From Bacteroidaceae bacterium (GTDB lineage Bacteria; Bacteroidota; Bacteroidia; Bacteroidales; Bacteroidaceae), in the NCBI GenBank assembly GCA_017546785.1, contig JAFYRW010000029.1, forward strand, positions 19,740 through 83,739: 64,000 nt of DNA, written 5' to 3'. Position 1 is the first letter of the stretch; each line of letters begins with the position of its first letter. Of the stretch, positions 20,301-27,665 are shown piece by piece. A program made the position numbers and the translations under genes. The notes beneath the pieces are model-generated. The model saw only the letters and a list, made by a program, of their open reading frames with translations, was not told the DNA's origin and made no database searches.

Positions 20301-20589
20301 GGGTGCAATAGCCCTACCCGATGCCAAAGATTGGTTCTCGGGAAAATACAAGCTCTTCAACGAATGTACCATATTGTTCAAGGAGGGAGATAAACACCAG
20401 CAGCGTCGTCCCGACCGTGTGATGGTATACGGTAAAGAGGCTACTGTGGTGGACTTTAAATTCGGTCGTAAGAACGATGAGTACAAGAAACAGGTAAAGG
20501 AGTATATTCATCTGTTGCAGCAGATGGGTTACGAGAATGTGAATGGTTACCTTTGGTACGTTACTAAAAACGAGATTATAAAGATATAA
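17389..20589 (+). CDS. addA: AddA-type helicase-nuclease, UvrD superfamily
   Basis: A 1,066-residue RecB/AddA-like protein that unwinds and degrades double-strand DNA ends before RecA loading. Walker A is ASAGSGKT (10-17), the DEAD-like motif is IDEFQDTS near residue 389, and VGDVKQSIYRWR and TTIHKSKGLEFH are helicase motifs III and V. The C-terminal PD-(D/E)XK nuclease is shown by RPDRVMV followed by VVDFKFGR near 1020. Only one base separates its stop from addB. Bacteroidetes forms are commonly named UvrD-helicase domain proteins; assignment as AddA rests on the partner gene. Confidence 0.9.
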   Translation: MSKTLYIYRASAGSGKTFTLALEYIKLLILSPDAYRHILAVTFTNKATGEMKERIMSCLFGIANSLPSSNEYMRRLAEEFPQYDEEKIRHRADIALKKILHDYTHFKIQTIDAFFQTILRGLAKELELSGDIEITLDSKKLLEDSVNKLIKRLTPTSAEMGWLVEYIEEHLANDKSWKVRDTIKRFAENIIKEEYQERGAVLRQQIEENNGALLADYRKAVRKIEEDIVARTKKLGNRFIEIAEANALSVDDFAGKSRGGLWGFFGKLREGTLVEITEKSTMQKCIDAPEKVSKKLSAAECNEIVALILSNRKMYDEEQKMLNSCELSLTRFHQLRLLNSIARTLQEENNHENRFLLAQTTYLLSQMIENSTAFIFEKIGGEINHIFIDEFQDTSKLQWQCFKVLLEEVMSRSSKHLIVGDVKQSIYRWRNSDWNILNNIEREFPAGTYDNYGNQQGTTNFRSERRVIEFNNALFTKATEIIRNSYYDKLGTRLEDLVKAYSDVAQSIPERRSNSGYAEVRMIEANDVTLKDAMLEETMLTLEELLLRRNVRPGNITILLREKKYAPKIAALFNERFAQYNFSIVSDEAYKLSSSSAIVLLIAALRYIATPEDKINIVHLFTLYNKEILKKEVSTAELFMERDYLSLLPEKVVEELQMLRQMPLYELLERLIFILELNRIEGAEPYIYSFLDQVSNFIDKGATDIKEFVKLWDDELCEKTIPAGETESVRITTIHKSKGLEFHTVIVPFATWKLTGEVHTPLKERILWCKPNEEPFKRLDLLPIEFSNKMQNSIYEKEFSNEYLFQLVDNLNLLYVASTRASKNLFIISDAKSKKDNIGHLLLNLIDKLGLEGGKYDDEKKCFVYGDIMPSVDKEEKSDNPFTTKPQKESIELKSFDNRLTFRQSRNLARFLTKEKAEEERLENLIRGEIMHNLLSRLTTGAELEREMKRMQFEGLISSDEEYDYIKSLIEGAIALPDAKDWFSGKYKLFNECTILFKEGDKHQQRRPDRVMVYGKEATVVDFKFGRKNDEYKKQVKEYIHLLQQMGYENVNGYLWYVTKNEIIKI

Positions 20590-20590
20590 T

Positions 20591-23449
20591 ATGACACCTT
20601 TTCTAAAATCGGTAGCAGAAGATATTTTTAAAAAGTTCAACAATGAGCTTGCGGATATTGCCATAGTCTTTCCTAACAAGCGTGCGGGACTTTTTTTCAA
20701 CGAATATCTTGTTCAGAATAGCGGACATCCTGTGTGGAGTCCGCGCTATATGACTATCAGCGAACTTTTTCAGGAGAGCAATGATATACTCATAGGAGAC
20801 ACCATATTGCTTGTCAGCAAACTCTACAGAGAGTATTGCCGTCACACAGGCAGCAACGAGAGCATCGACCACTTTTACTATTGGGGTGAATTGATGATTA
20901 AGGATTTTGATGATATTGACAAGAATCTCATCGATGCTGACAAGATATTCTCGAATCTTGTTTCGTTGCGCGATATTGGCAATGCGAACGATTTTCTCGA
21001 CGAAGAGCAGTGCAACGCCATAAAGCAGTTCTTCAAGAATTTCAGGCCCGAGGAGAATGGCAAATTAAAAGACAGTTTTCTGAAAGTATGGAAGGTCATA
21101 AATGCCATCTATCATAGTTTCGGCGCAGCCTTACGCAAAGAGAATATTGCTTACGAAGGAATGCTCTACCGCGATACGATAGAAAATATAAGGAATATAT
21201 CTTTTCCTTGCAAAAAGTATATTTTCGTGGGATTCAATGCCTTGAACCGCGTAGAAAGTAAATTGTTCGACACTCTTAAGGAGCGCGAGCAGGCTCTCTT
21301 CTATTGGGATTACGACACTGTATACACCGACGTCAATTATCACGAGGCGGGTCGCTTTATGAGAGAGAATCTCAAGCGCTACCCTAATGAATTAAAGGAG
21401 TATGACTACGATAATCTGTCGAAAGAGAAGAGTATTACCATTGTCTCTGCGGCAACAGACAGCATACAGGCGCGATACGTTCCTAAATTCATCGGTGAGC
21501 ATTTGGATGACAAAGAGATTGAGACGGCTGTCATATTATGCGACGAGAAATTACTTGAGGCTGTACAACACACGATTCCCCCCGAGGTAAAAAACATAAA
21601 TATCACTATGGGATTCCCGATATCCCACTCTCCGGTGTACAGTCTTATGAGTATGCTCATAGAATTGCAAATATCGGGATACGACGAGGAGCATAGGACA
21701 TTCACTCTCGACAGTGTGCACTCTCTGCTTAATCATCCTTACGTCATTCAATGCAGCGAAAATGCACAAAAGATAGACAAGGTGATAGTTGAGAACAGGA
21801 TATTGTTCCCGCCATCGACGCTTCTGCAGTGCGACGATTTTCTTGCAAAGATATTCACGCGTCGCACCGACAATACCCTGTGGTTCGCATCGCTTGCCGA
21901 CATTGTGAGCAGCATTGCGAGCAAGATAGGCAAAATGACAGAGAACGAAGAGAATATATACGAGGGACTTTTCAACGAGGCGTTACTGAAAGTATTTACA
22001 CAGACTCAACGCTTTATCACGCTTTTGGAGAGCGACGACATTTCGATGCAACAATCGACAGTCGGACGTCTTTTTATGCGTGCGCTATCATCGCAGAGTA
22101 TGCCTTTCCACGGAGAACCAATCGTTGGACTGCAGATTATGGGACTTTTGGAGACGCGTAATCTCGACTTTAAGAATATTATCATATTGTCCACTAACGA
22201 GGGTAATTTGCCAAAGGTAAGCAGCGAGAATTCTTTTGTGCCCTATAATTTGCGCCGTGCTTTTGGAATGACACTCTCAGAGCATCGCGACTCTATATAT
22301 GCGTACAATTTCTACAGACTATTGCAGCGCGCCGAGAATATAACAATCGTTTATAACAGTTCTGTAGACAGTTCAAGCGGAGGAGAATGTTCGCGATATA
22401 TTCTGCAGTTGCAGGCTAACAGGAATTACCAAATAGTAAAGAAATACCTCAACTCCAAAGAGTCTAACAACCACAGCGAGGTAAAAGAAGTTGTAAAGAG
22501 CCAGGCAATGATAGAGTCTCTTTTGCGCTATTTCGATTTTAAGACCAACAGAAAGGCACACGTGATGACTCCGTCGGCAATAAACCGTTATATAGATTGT
22601 CCGCTGCAATTCTATTATTACTATCTTATGAATCTTAAGAGATACGAGGAGGTTACGTCCGAGATTAAGCCTAATGAATTCGGCAGTATTTTTCACGCGG
22701 CAGCCGAGGAATTCTACAACAAGATAACCGCAGGAAAGAGAGTCGTAATAAACAAAGGCGACCTTGAGACATATATTAAAAAGGATGCACTGCTGTATGA
22801 ATTTGTGGACAAGGCTTTCAACGACATTTATTTCAAGAACGAGGATGGTAAGCCTGTATACGACGGAGAGCAATTTATCAACAGAGAGGTATTGCACCGC
22901 TTTTTATTGCGTCTGATAAAAATAGATTACGAAAAAGCACCTTTTACATATATAGGAAGCGAGATTGAGCTCAGCTTTAAATACTACGACGCTCAAACAG
23001 GCGATGGTAATAATGTGGAATTGCTTATCGGTGGAATGGCCGACAGAATAGACGAGAAGGATGGCGTGCTTAATATCATAGATTATAAGACTGGAAAAAG
23101 TGAAGAAAAATCGGCTACAATGGAGAAGATTTTCGCTCACGATGGAGACACTATGGGTTATATCCTGCAATCTATGCTCTACTCTATCGCTGCCATTGAG
23201 AGCGGAATGTCCCACGAGGCAATTCCCTCGCTAATGTATATTCATAAGAAGGAAAAAGCCTGCTACAGGGATTTTGTTGTCAAAATTGATAAAGAGCCTA
23301 TTGAGAGCATAAACAAGCACAAGGAGGAGTTTATGCGGAATTTAAAAGCCTGCATAGATGAGATATTCAATGTGAATATTCCTTTCTATCCTACCGACGA
23401 CAAGGATAGATGCGAATGGTGTGCATACAAACAAATTTGTGACAGATAA
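20591..23449 (+). CDS. addB: AddB-type nuclease subunit with iron-sulfur motif
   Basis: A 952-residue partner of AddA. The N-terminal helicase-like part has no proper Walker A; the position reads IVFPNKRAGLFFNEYL, as in other Bacteroidetes versions, so it is probably not an ATPase. The C-terminal nuclease has GGMADRIDEKDGV and IIDYKTGK. Four cysteines fit the AddB 4Fe-4S staple: one in IDCPLQFYYYY before the nuclease, and CEWCAYKQIC (CX2CX5C) at the extreme C-terminus. Both AddA and AddB therefore carry nucleases. It is followed 17 bases later by the small redox-type protein. Confidence 0.88.
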   Translation: MTPFLKSVAEDIFKKFNNELADIAIVFPNKRAGLFFNEYLVQNSGHPVWSPRYMTISELFQESNDILIGDTILLVSKLYREYCRHTGSNESIDHFYYWGELMIKDFDDIDKNLIDADKIFSNLVSLRDIGNANDFLDEEQCNAIKQFFKNFRPEENGKLKDSFLKVWKVINAIYHSFGAALRKENIAYEGMLYRDTIENIRNISFPCKKYIFVGFNALNRVESKLFDTLKEREQALFYWDYDTVYTDVNYHEAGRFMRENLKRYPNELKEYDYDNLSKEKSITIVSAATDSIQARYVPKFIGEHLDDKEIETAVILCDEKLLEAVQHTIPPEVKNINITMGFPISHSPVYSLMSMLIELQISGYDEEHRTFTLDSVHSLLNHPYVIQCSENAQKIDKVIVENRILFPPSTLLQCDDFLAKIFTRRTDNTLWFASLADIVSSIASKIGKMTENEENIYEGLFNEALLKVFTQTQRFITLLESDDISMQQSTVGRLFMRALSSQSMPFHGEPIVGLQIMGLLETRNLDFKNIIILSTNEGNLPKVSSENSFVPYNLRRAFGMTLSEHRDSIYAYNFYRLLQRAENITIVYNSSVDSSSGGECSRYILQLQANRNYQIVKKYLNSKESNNHSEVKEVVKSQAMIESLLRYFDFKTNRKAHVMTPSAINRYIDCPLQFYYYYLMNLKRYEEVTSEIKPNEFGSIFHAAAEEFYNKITAGKRVVINKGDLETYIKKDALLYEFVDKAFNDIYFKNEDGKPVYDGEQFINREVLHRFLLRLIKIDYEKAPFTYIGSEIELSFKYYDAQTGDGNNVELLIGGMADRIDEKDGVLNIIDYKTGKSEEKSATMEKIFAHDGDTMGYILQSMLYSIAAIESGMSHEAIPSLMYIHKKEKACYRDFVVKIDKEPIESINKHKEEFMRNLKACIDEIFNVNIPFYPTDDKDRCEWCAYKQICDR

Positions 23450-23466
23450 ATTTAAAATTATAGAAT

Positions 23467-23925
23467 ATGGAAGAGAGAGTAAATTTGGCAGTATCGCTTT
23501 TTAAGGAGGGATTCAATTGTTCGCAGTCGGTTGTTGCTGCATATGCCGACCTTTATGGCTTTACACGCGAGCAGGCGCTTAAAATGTCGGCATCGTTCGG
23601 CGGAGGTATCGGACGTATGCGTCAGACGTGTGGTGCCGCCTGTGGACTTTTTATGTTGGCAGGATTGGAGAATGGATGTACCGAAGGACGCAACAAGGAC
23701 GGCAAAGAGGCTAACTATATTCTTGTACAGGAATTGGCCGAGGAGTTTAAGAAAAGGAACGGTTCCATTATCTGCAGCCAGCTTCTTGGACTCGACAAAA
23801 ACGCAGAAACACCGGCAACACCTGAGGCACGCACAGCTGAATATTATAAAAAAAGGCCTTGTGTCAAAATAGTAGAAGAAGCGGCAAGAATATGGGGTGA
23901 ATATCTCGAAATGAATAAAAAATAG
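23467..23925 (+). CDS. C_GCAxxG_C_C family protein, likely redox-active
   Basis: A 152-residue cytoplasmic protein with the spaced cysteines that define the family: C18 in FNCSQSV, C55 and C59 in RQTCGAACG, one in SIICSQLLG and one in KRPCVKIV. The glycine-rich segment SASFGGGIGRM precedes the central pair. Members are thought to bind a metal or act in electron transfer, but no reaction is established. It is the last gene of the sbcD-addB operon, 17 bases after addB, and is followed by a hairpin with a T-rich arm. A link to the AddB iron-sulfur cluster is possible but only suggested by position. Confidence 0.85.
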   Translation: MEERVNLAVSLFKEGFNCSQSVVAAYADLYGFTREQALKMSASFGGGIGRMRQTCGAACGLFMLAGLENGCTEGRNKDGKEANYILVQELAEEFKKRNGSIICSQLLGLDKNAETPATPEARTAEYYKKRPCVKIVEEAARIWGEYLEMNKK

Positions 23926-23945
23926 ATGCTTTTCCTAACATTATG

Positions 23946-23980
23946 TTTAAAAAAGCAGTAAAGTTTATTGCTTTTTTAAA
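23946..23980 (+). terminator. Terminator of the sbcD-addB operon overlapping the next promoter
   Basis: TTTAAAAAAGCA (23946-23957) pairs perfectly with TGCTTTTTTAAA (23969-23980). The descending arm supplies the T-run and also contains the TTG of the next promoter. Confidence 0.65.
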
Positions 23981-23997
23981 AATAATTCATACCTTTG
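23968..23997 (+). promoter_or_regulatory. Promoter of the winged-helix gene
   Basis: TTG (23968-23970), 19 bases, TACCTTTG (23990-23997): a textbook Bacteroidetes promoter. It gives a leader of about 130 bases before the ATG at 24138. Confidence 0.85.
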
Positions 23998-24002
23998 CAC
24001 CC

Positions 24003-24137
24003 GCTTAAGCAAATTGAGGGTTGCCAAGAGGGTTATCAGCGTATTATCCCTTTATCAATCAATCAATTCCGATAGCAAAATAACAGATAAGAACTTTGGT
24101 TTAAAACCATTTAATGTTAATTTTAAAATAATAATTT
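24003..24137 (+). promoter_or_regulatory. Long 5' leader of the winged-helix gene
   Basis: About 130 untranslated bases for a gene of only 201. It contains two AGGGTT repeats, a weak hairpin (AGGG near 24030 with CCCT near 24050) and GGTTTAAAACC near 24103. I do not recognise a known riboswitch or ribosomal-protein leader. Regulation through this leader is only a possibility. Confidence 0.35.
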
Positions 24138-24338
24138 ATGATTACAGAACAGGCTGGTGAATTTGCAGGTCGTATTTGGAACGCCCTCAATGAAACAGAG
24201 GGTCTCACACTTAAAGAGATCAAAAAAGCAACTAAGTTGAAGGACAAAGAACTATATTTAGGTTTCGGTTGGCTTCTTCGCGAGGATAAAATCTTCTCAA
24301 GCATAAACGGTGAGGAGGAAATCATCGCTCTTAAGTAA
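24138..24338 (+). CDS. Small winged helix-turn-helix protein (DUF2582 type)
   Basis: A 66-residue protein that is one compact winged-helix domain: helix 1 (EFAGRIWNALNET), helices 2-3 (LTLKEIKKATKLKDKELYLGFGWLLRED) and a short beta wing (KIFSSINGEEEIIAL). This matches the DUF2582 family common in Bacteroidetes. It probably binds nucleic acid or another protein, but no target is known. The strong promoter, long leader and strong terminator suggest high expression of a short monocistronic transcript. Confidence 0.85.
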   Translation: MITEQAGEFAGRIWNALNETEGLTLKEIKKATKLKDKELYLGFGWLLREDKIFSSINGEEEIIALK

Positions 24339-24358
24339 GAAATAACTTCAATAAGAAT

Positions 24359-24390
24359 AAAATATCGAGCTCTTATGGGCTCGATATTTT
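24359..24390 (+). terminator. Terminator of the winged-helix gene
   Basis: AAAATATCGAGC (24359-24370), an 8-base loop, then GCTCGATATTTT (24379-24390): a perfect 12-bp stem, T-rich on its 3' side. Confidence 0.85.
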
Positions 24391-24404
24391 ATTTATACCA
24401 ATGG

Positions 24405-24440
24405 AAACAAAAAAACCGCACTCAAGGGGGAGAATGCGGC
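24405..24440 (-). terminator. Minus-strand terminator
   Basis: On the minus strand CCGCA, a 14-base loop and TGCGG (24416-24439) are followed by seven T. It ends transcription coming from the phospholipase-D gene or from a small RNA between. Confidence 0.8.
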
Positions 24441-24530
24441 TTCTTTTATCGAGTAAACGCCTTTACTCGTGGCGTATCGACTTATCACAAGCAGATACGC
24501 CGGAATCTATTACTATGAAAAACACACATA
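24405..24530 (-). ncRNA. Candidate small RNA or structured 3' UTR
   Basis: Between 24339 and 24699 there is no gene. Read on the minus strand, three stem-loops follow each other: GGCGTATC with GATACGCC (arms 24494-24501 and 24471-24478), CGAGTAAA with TTTACTCG (24450-24469, 4-base loop) and the terminator at 24405-24440. The stems are perfect and the last has a T-run, which is the shape of a bacterial sRNA. I cannot find a clean TAnnTTTG promoter (TATATATG near 24530 is one mismatch off), so it may be the 3' end of the phospholipase-D mRNA. From 24540 to 24699 I see only AT-rich sequence. Confidence 0.5.
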
Positions 24531-24699
24531 TATAACGCATTAAATGGATTTTTGTTTCTAAAATATTGGTAACATTCCCAATTTAATGTTAAAATACAGA
24601 CAGACTATATTTTAACTGTGTTCAACCACTGTTTTGTGCAATAAAAAAATGTCAGGCAAAAGGTTTTTACCCACAATTTAAAGCAGAAATACTCTTTTT

Positions 24700-25953
24700 T
24701 TACAGGAATGGAGTAAAAAGGTTGCCGAGCCATCCTACGAATCTGCGCCATAGAGAGACCTTATTCCAATCGTCGCGTGTCATAATGCGGCTTTCTTTCT
24801 TGTCCTCGTTGTAATATTTGAGAAACTCTTCGGTAACCTTTTCATCGAAAATAAAGAGGTTATTTTCGTGGTCGTAACAGAGACTGCGGGCATCGAGATT
24901 GGCCGAGCCTATGGTTACCGTTTTTCCATCGACACTCATTGCTTTTGCGTGGTTGAATCCGGCATCGTAGAGATAAATCACTGCACCCTGCTTCTGTAAT
25001 TTTTGCGCTAGATAGAGTGTCGCATCGGGAGTAAATTTAATATCCGACTTTGAGGATATCATTATTTCTACCTTTACACTATCCTCGAGTGCCTTTTTTA
25101 TTGCTTTTCGCACTCTTTTTGTCGGAAGGAAATAGGGGCTTACTATGCTCACACTATCCTTTGCTGCATTTATCGCATTGGCGTAAATGTTGCGCAATTG
25201 TTCAGGATTCTGCCGCGGATAGCGGTCTACAACAGCAACGTTACTACCCTCTTTACTACTTTCCGCTTTTGGGAAATATTCGCCACCGCAAAGGCTTTCG
25301 CCCGTCTCCCCGCTCCACATTTTCACAAATACACGCTGTAATTCAGCCACCGCATTGCCTTGCACGCGAACGTGCATATCACGCCATTTGCCAACCTTCT
25401 TGTTTCCCACAAGATAATAATCGGCAACATTTATTCCTCCGCAGTAGCCTGTCTTTCCGTCGATTATCGCAATTTTACGATGGTCGCGGTGATAAAAATG
25501 GTTCACCCACGGGAATTTTATAGGGTCGAACGGTTCAATCTTTATTCCAGTCGAGCGGATAATATCAAGATGTTCCTTTTTCAGAGGCTTGTCGTTGGAG
25601 GAGTTACCTAAAGCATCGAATAGTATGCGTACCTCTACCCCTTCGGCTGCTTTACTTGCCAAAAAGGTGATAAGTTCTCTGTTTATCGAGTCGTTGCGAA
25701 AATTGAAATATTCAAGATGAACGTGATGCTCTGCTGTGCGAATATCATTGAAAAGGCTTTTGAATTTCGCATAGGCGCCATTGAGAATCTCTATATTGTT
25801 GCTGTCGCCGATTGCAATATTCTCCGATTCAATATATGCCTTCAACGCTTCGTCGGAGGGACCCGAGAAGCTGCGATCAATTGCCACAAAATTACTTTTG
25901 CACGCTACAATGAGAGGCACGACAAACAACAATAACAGACGATTGAATTTCAT
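24700..25953 (-). CDS. Phospholipase D / cardiolipin synthase-like lipoprotein
   Basis: A 417-residue PLD-superfamily protein. Two HKD motifs are intact: H158-K160-D165 (HRKIAIID) and H335-K337-D342 (HAKAMSVD). Family members transfer phosphatidyl groups, for instance in cardiolipin synthesis, or hydrolyse phospholipids. Instead of the two N-terminal membrane helices of ClsA it has a lipoprotein signal (LLLLFVVPLIVAC), placing it outside the cytoplasm on a membrane. The ATG at 25953 is preferred to the frame start at 26001, because the lipoprotein signal starts there and a promoter box (25991-25998) would lie inside the longer version. It is divergent from the DUF2148-aguA operon. Confidence 0.85.
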   Translation of the reverse strand: MKFNRLLLLFVVPLIVACKSNFVAIDRSFSGPSDEALKAYIESENIAIGDSNNIEILNGAYAKFKSLFNDIRTAEHHVHLEYFNFRNDSINRELITFLASKAAEGVEVRILFDALGNSSNDKPLKKEHLDIIRSTGIKIEPFDPIKFPWVNHFYHRDHRKIAIIDGKTGYCGGINVADYYLVGNKKVGKWRDMHVRVQGNAVAELQRVFVKMWSGETGESLCGGEYFPKAESSKEGSNVAVVDRYPRQNPEQLRNIYANAINAAKDSVSIVSPYFLPTKRVRKAIKKALEDSVKVEIMISSKSDIKFTPDATLYLAQKLQKQGAVIYLYDAGFNHAKAMSVDGKTVTIGSANLDARSLCYDHENNLFIFDEKVTEEFLKYYNEDKKESRIMTRDDWNKVSLWRRFVGWLGNLFTPFL

Positions 25954-25990
25954 TATACTTATTGGAGACACTCTCCTTTTGCTTTTACTG

Positions 25991-25998
25991 CAAAAATA
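25991..25998 (-). promoter_or_regulatory. -7 box of the phospholipase-D gene
   Basis: Minus strand reads TATTTTTG, exact TAnnTTTG, 37 bases before the chosen ATG. It lies back-to-back with the promoter at 26021-26051. Confidence 0.6.
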
Positions 25999-26020
25999 CA
26001 ATCAAACTTTCGCCTGTCTG

Positions 26021-26051
26021 TTGCAATATTTGTTAATTTATCCTACTTTTG
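26021..26051 (+). promoter_or_regulatory. Promoter of the DUF2148-aguA-aguB operon
   Basis: TTG (26021-26023), 20 bases, TACTTTTG (26044-26051), matching the Bacteroidetes consensus. The ATG follows at 26093. Confidence 0.75.
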
Positions 26052-26092
26052 CAATAATAACTTTTTGCGTCAAAGCATATACTTTTACGATT

Positions 26093-26614
26093 ATGATATA
26101 CAACGAAAGGGAGACACGTCACCAGCAAGTAATTGAAGCGGCCAAACAGATGATGACTGCCGCACGCACCGCACCAAAGGCAAAGGGTTGCGATATTATA
26201 GAGATTATGCTGATTACTGACGAGGATATAAACACATTGAGCAATGCTCTAAAGCAGATGGGCGAGGAGCTTCAGCGTCCGGGAATGATACGCGACGCAG
26301 GCAATATTCTCAGCGCAGAGGCTGTTATCCTTATAGGCTCGCGCGAGCTTGCAATGGGTCTTAACTGCGCCTATTGCGGATACCCAACCTGCGATGCAAG
26401 AGCCGAGGGAGTACCCTGTGCAATGAACACAATAGATGTCGGCATTGCTGTCGGCTCGGCCTGTGCTACAGCAGCCGACCTACGCCTCGACACTCGCGTA
26501 ATGTATTCTGTAGGATACGCAGCACTTAAACTCGGATGGTTGCCTGGATGCAATTATGTGATTGGTATTCCTGTTAGTGCAGGATCGAAAAACCCATTCT
26601 TTGACAGAAAATAA
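26093..26614 (+). CDS. DUF2148 ferredoxin-like protein
   Basis: A 173-residue protein with a cysteine cluster in GLNCAYCGYPTCDARAEG and GVPCAMN that should hold an iron-sulfur cluster, plus glycine/alanine-rich helices (GIAVGSACATAADLRLD). This is the DUF2148 family, of unknown reaction. The frame is open back to 25781, but the start at 26093 is taken because the promoter lies at 26021-26051 and similarity to the family begins there. Its stop is one base from the aguA start, so it leads the putrescine operon. Electron transfer is a reasonable guess; a role in agmatine metabolism is not established. Confidence 0.8.
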   Translation: MIYNERETRHQQVIEAAKQMMTAARTAPKAKGCDIIEIMLITDEDINTLSNALKQMGEELQRPGMIRDAGNILSAEAVILIGSRELAMGLNCAYCGYPTCDARAEGVPCAMNTIDVGIAVGSACATAADLRLDTRVMYSVGYAALKLGWLPGCNYVIGIPVSAGSKNPFFDRK

Positions 26615-26615
26615 A

Positions 26616-27653
26616 ATGGAACAGAGAAGAGAACTTTACCTTCCGGCCGAGTGGCACAAGCAGCAGATGGTGCAGCTTACCTGGCCTCACGAAAAGAGTG
26701 ATTGGGCTTATATGCTCGACGAGGTTGTACGTTGCTTTACCGATATTGCGATTGCCATAAGCCGTCGCGAGCGTCTTTTGATTGTTGCACCCAATGTCGA
26801 TGAGGTACGCAAGCATCTGCAGACGACAGCCGCGAACATTCAGAATATAAAATTCTTCAGTTGCAATACCAACGATACGTGGGCACGCGACCACGCCTTT
26901 ATCACCGTTCTTGGCGACAATGTACCCCATTATCTCGATTTTGAGTTCAATGGCTGGGGCCGAAAATTTGCCGCAGAGCTTGACAATGCCATAAACAATA
27001 AATTATACGATGCAGGCATCGTGCAGGGCGAATATGAGGATTGCTTGAGCCTTGTGCTCGAGGGTGGCTCCATTGAGAGCGACGGCAAAGGTACTCTGCT
27101 GACAACTTCCCAGTGTCTGTTGGCACCGCACCGCAACCAGCCTCTGACACAAGAACAGATAGAAAAGAGACTGAAGGATATGTTGCACGTAAAGAGAGTA
27201 TTGTGGCTAGACCACGGTAACCTTATCGGCGACGACACAGATGGACATATTGACACCATTGCACGATTCGCGCCGAACGACACTATTCTGTTTGTGCAGT
27301 GCAACAATCAGAATGACGAGCAATTTGCCGACCTTCAGGCAATGGAGGCGCAACTTTCACTATTCCGCACCGAGGATGGCAAGCCATACAATTTGTTGCC
27401 TCTCCCCTCACCCGACCCCATTTTCGACGAAGATGGCGAGCGTCTGCCTGCAACATACGCCAATTTCCTTGTGATTAACGGAGCGGTACTCTACCCCACA
27501 TACTCGCAGCCCGAGAATGACCGTAAGGCTGGAGAGATTATAAAATCGGCATTCCCCGGATACGAGATTGTAGGCATCGACTGTCGCGCGCTGATAAAGC
27601 AGCACGGCTCGCTGCACTGTGTAACAATGCAATATCCCACTAACGATAGATAA
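26616..27653 (+). CDS. aguA: Agmatine deiminase
   Basis: A 345-residue enzyme of the peptidyl-arginine deiminase fold that converts agmatine to N-carbamoylputrescine and ammonia. Catalytic features include DHGNLIGDDTDGHIDT with the conserved aspartate and histidine, WARDHAF, and the nucleophile C335 in HGSLHCVTMQYP near the C-terminus. The ATG at 26616 (EQRRELYLPAEWHKQ) is used rather than an upstream in-frame ATG at 26562, since the latter overlaps the previous gene by 53 bases. No signal peptide is seen, which speaks against a secreted arginine deiminase. aguB follows 12 bases downstream. Confidence 0.92.
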   Translation: MEQRRELYLPAEWHKQQMVQLTWPHEKSDWAYMLDEVVRCFTDIAIAISRRERLLIVAPNVDEVRKHLQTTAANIQNIKFFSCNTNDTWARDHAFITVLGDNVPHYLDFEFNGWGRKFAAELDNAINNKLYDAGIVQGEYEDCLSLVLEGGSIESDGKGTLLTTSQCLLAPHRNQPLTQEQIEKRLKDMLHVKRVLWLDHGNLIGDDTDGHIDTIARFAPNDTILFVQCNNQNDEQFADLQAMEAQLSLFRTEDGKPYNLLPLPSPDPIFDEDGERLPATYANFLVINGAVLYPTYSQPENDRKAGEIIKSAFPGYEIVGIDCRALIKQHGSLHCVTMQYPTNDR

Positions 27654-27665
27654 TAGCTGACAATT

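Noticed and set aside
13105..23449. sbcDC-addAB as a new anti-phage defence island
   Set aside because: All four are known housekeeping repair enzymes of normal length, with no defence-specific domain.
25781..26092. 104-residue N-terminal extension of the DUF2148 protein
   Set aside because: It is antisense to the start of the phospholipase-D gene and contains the operon promoter.
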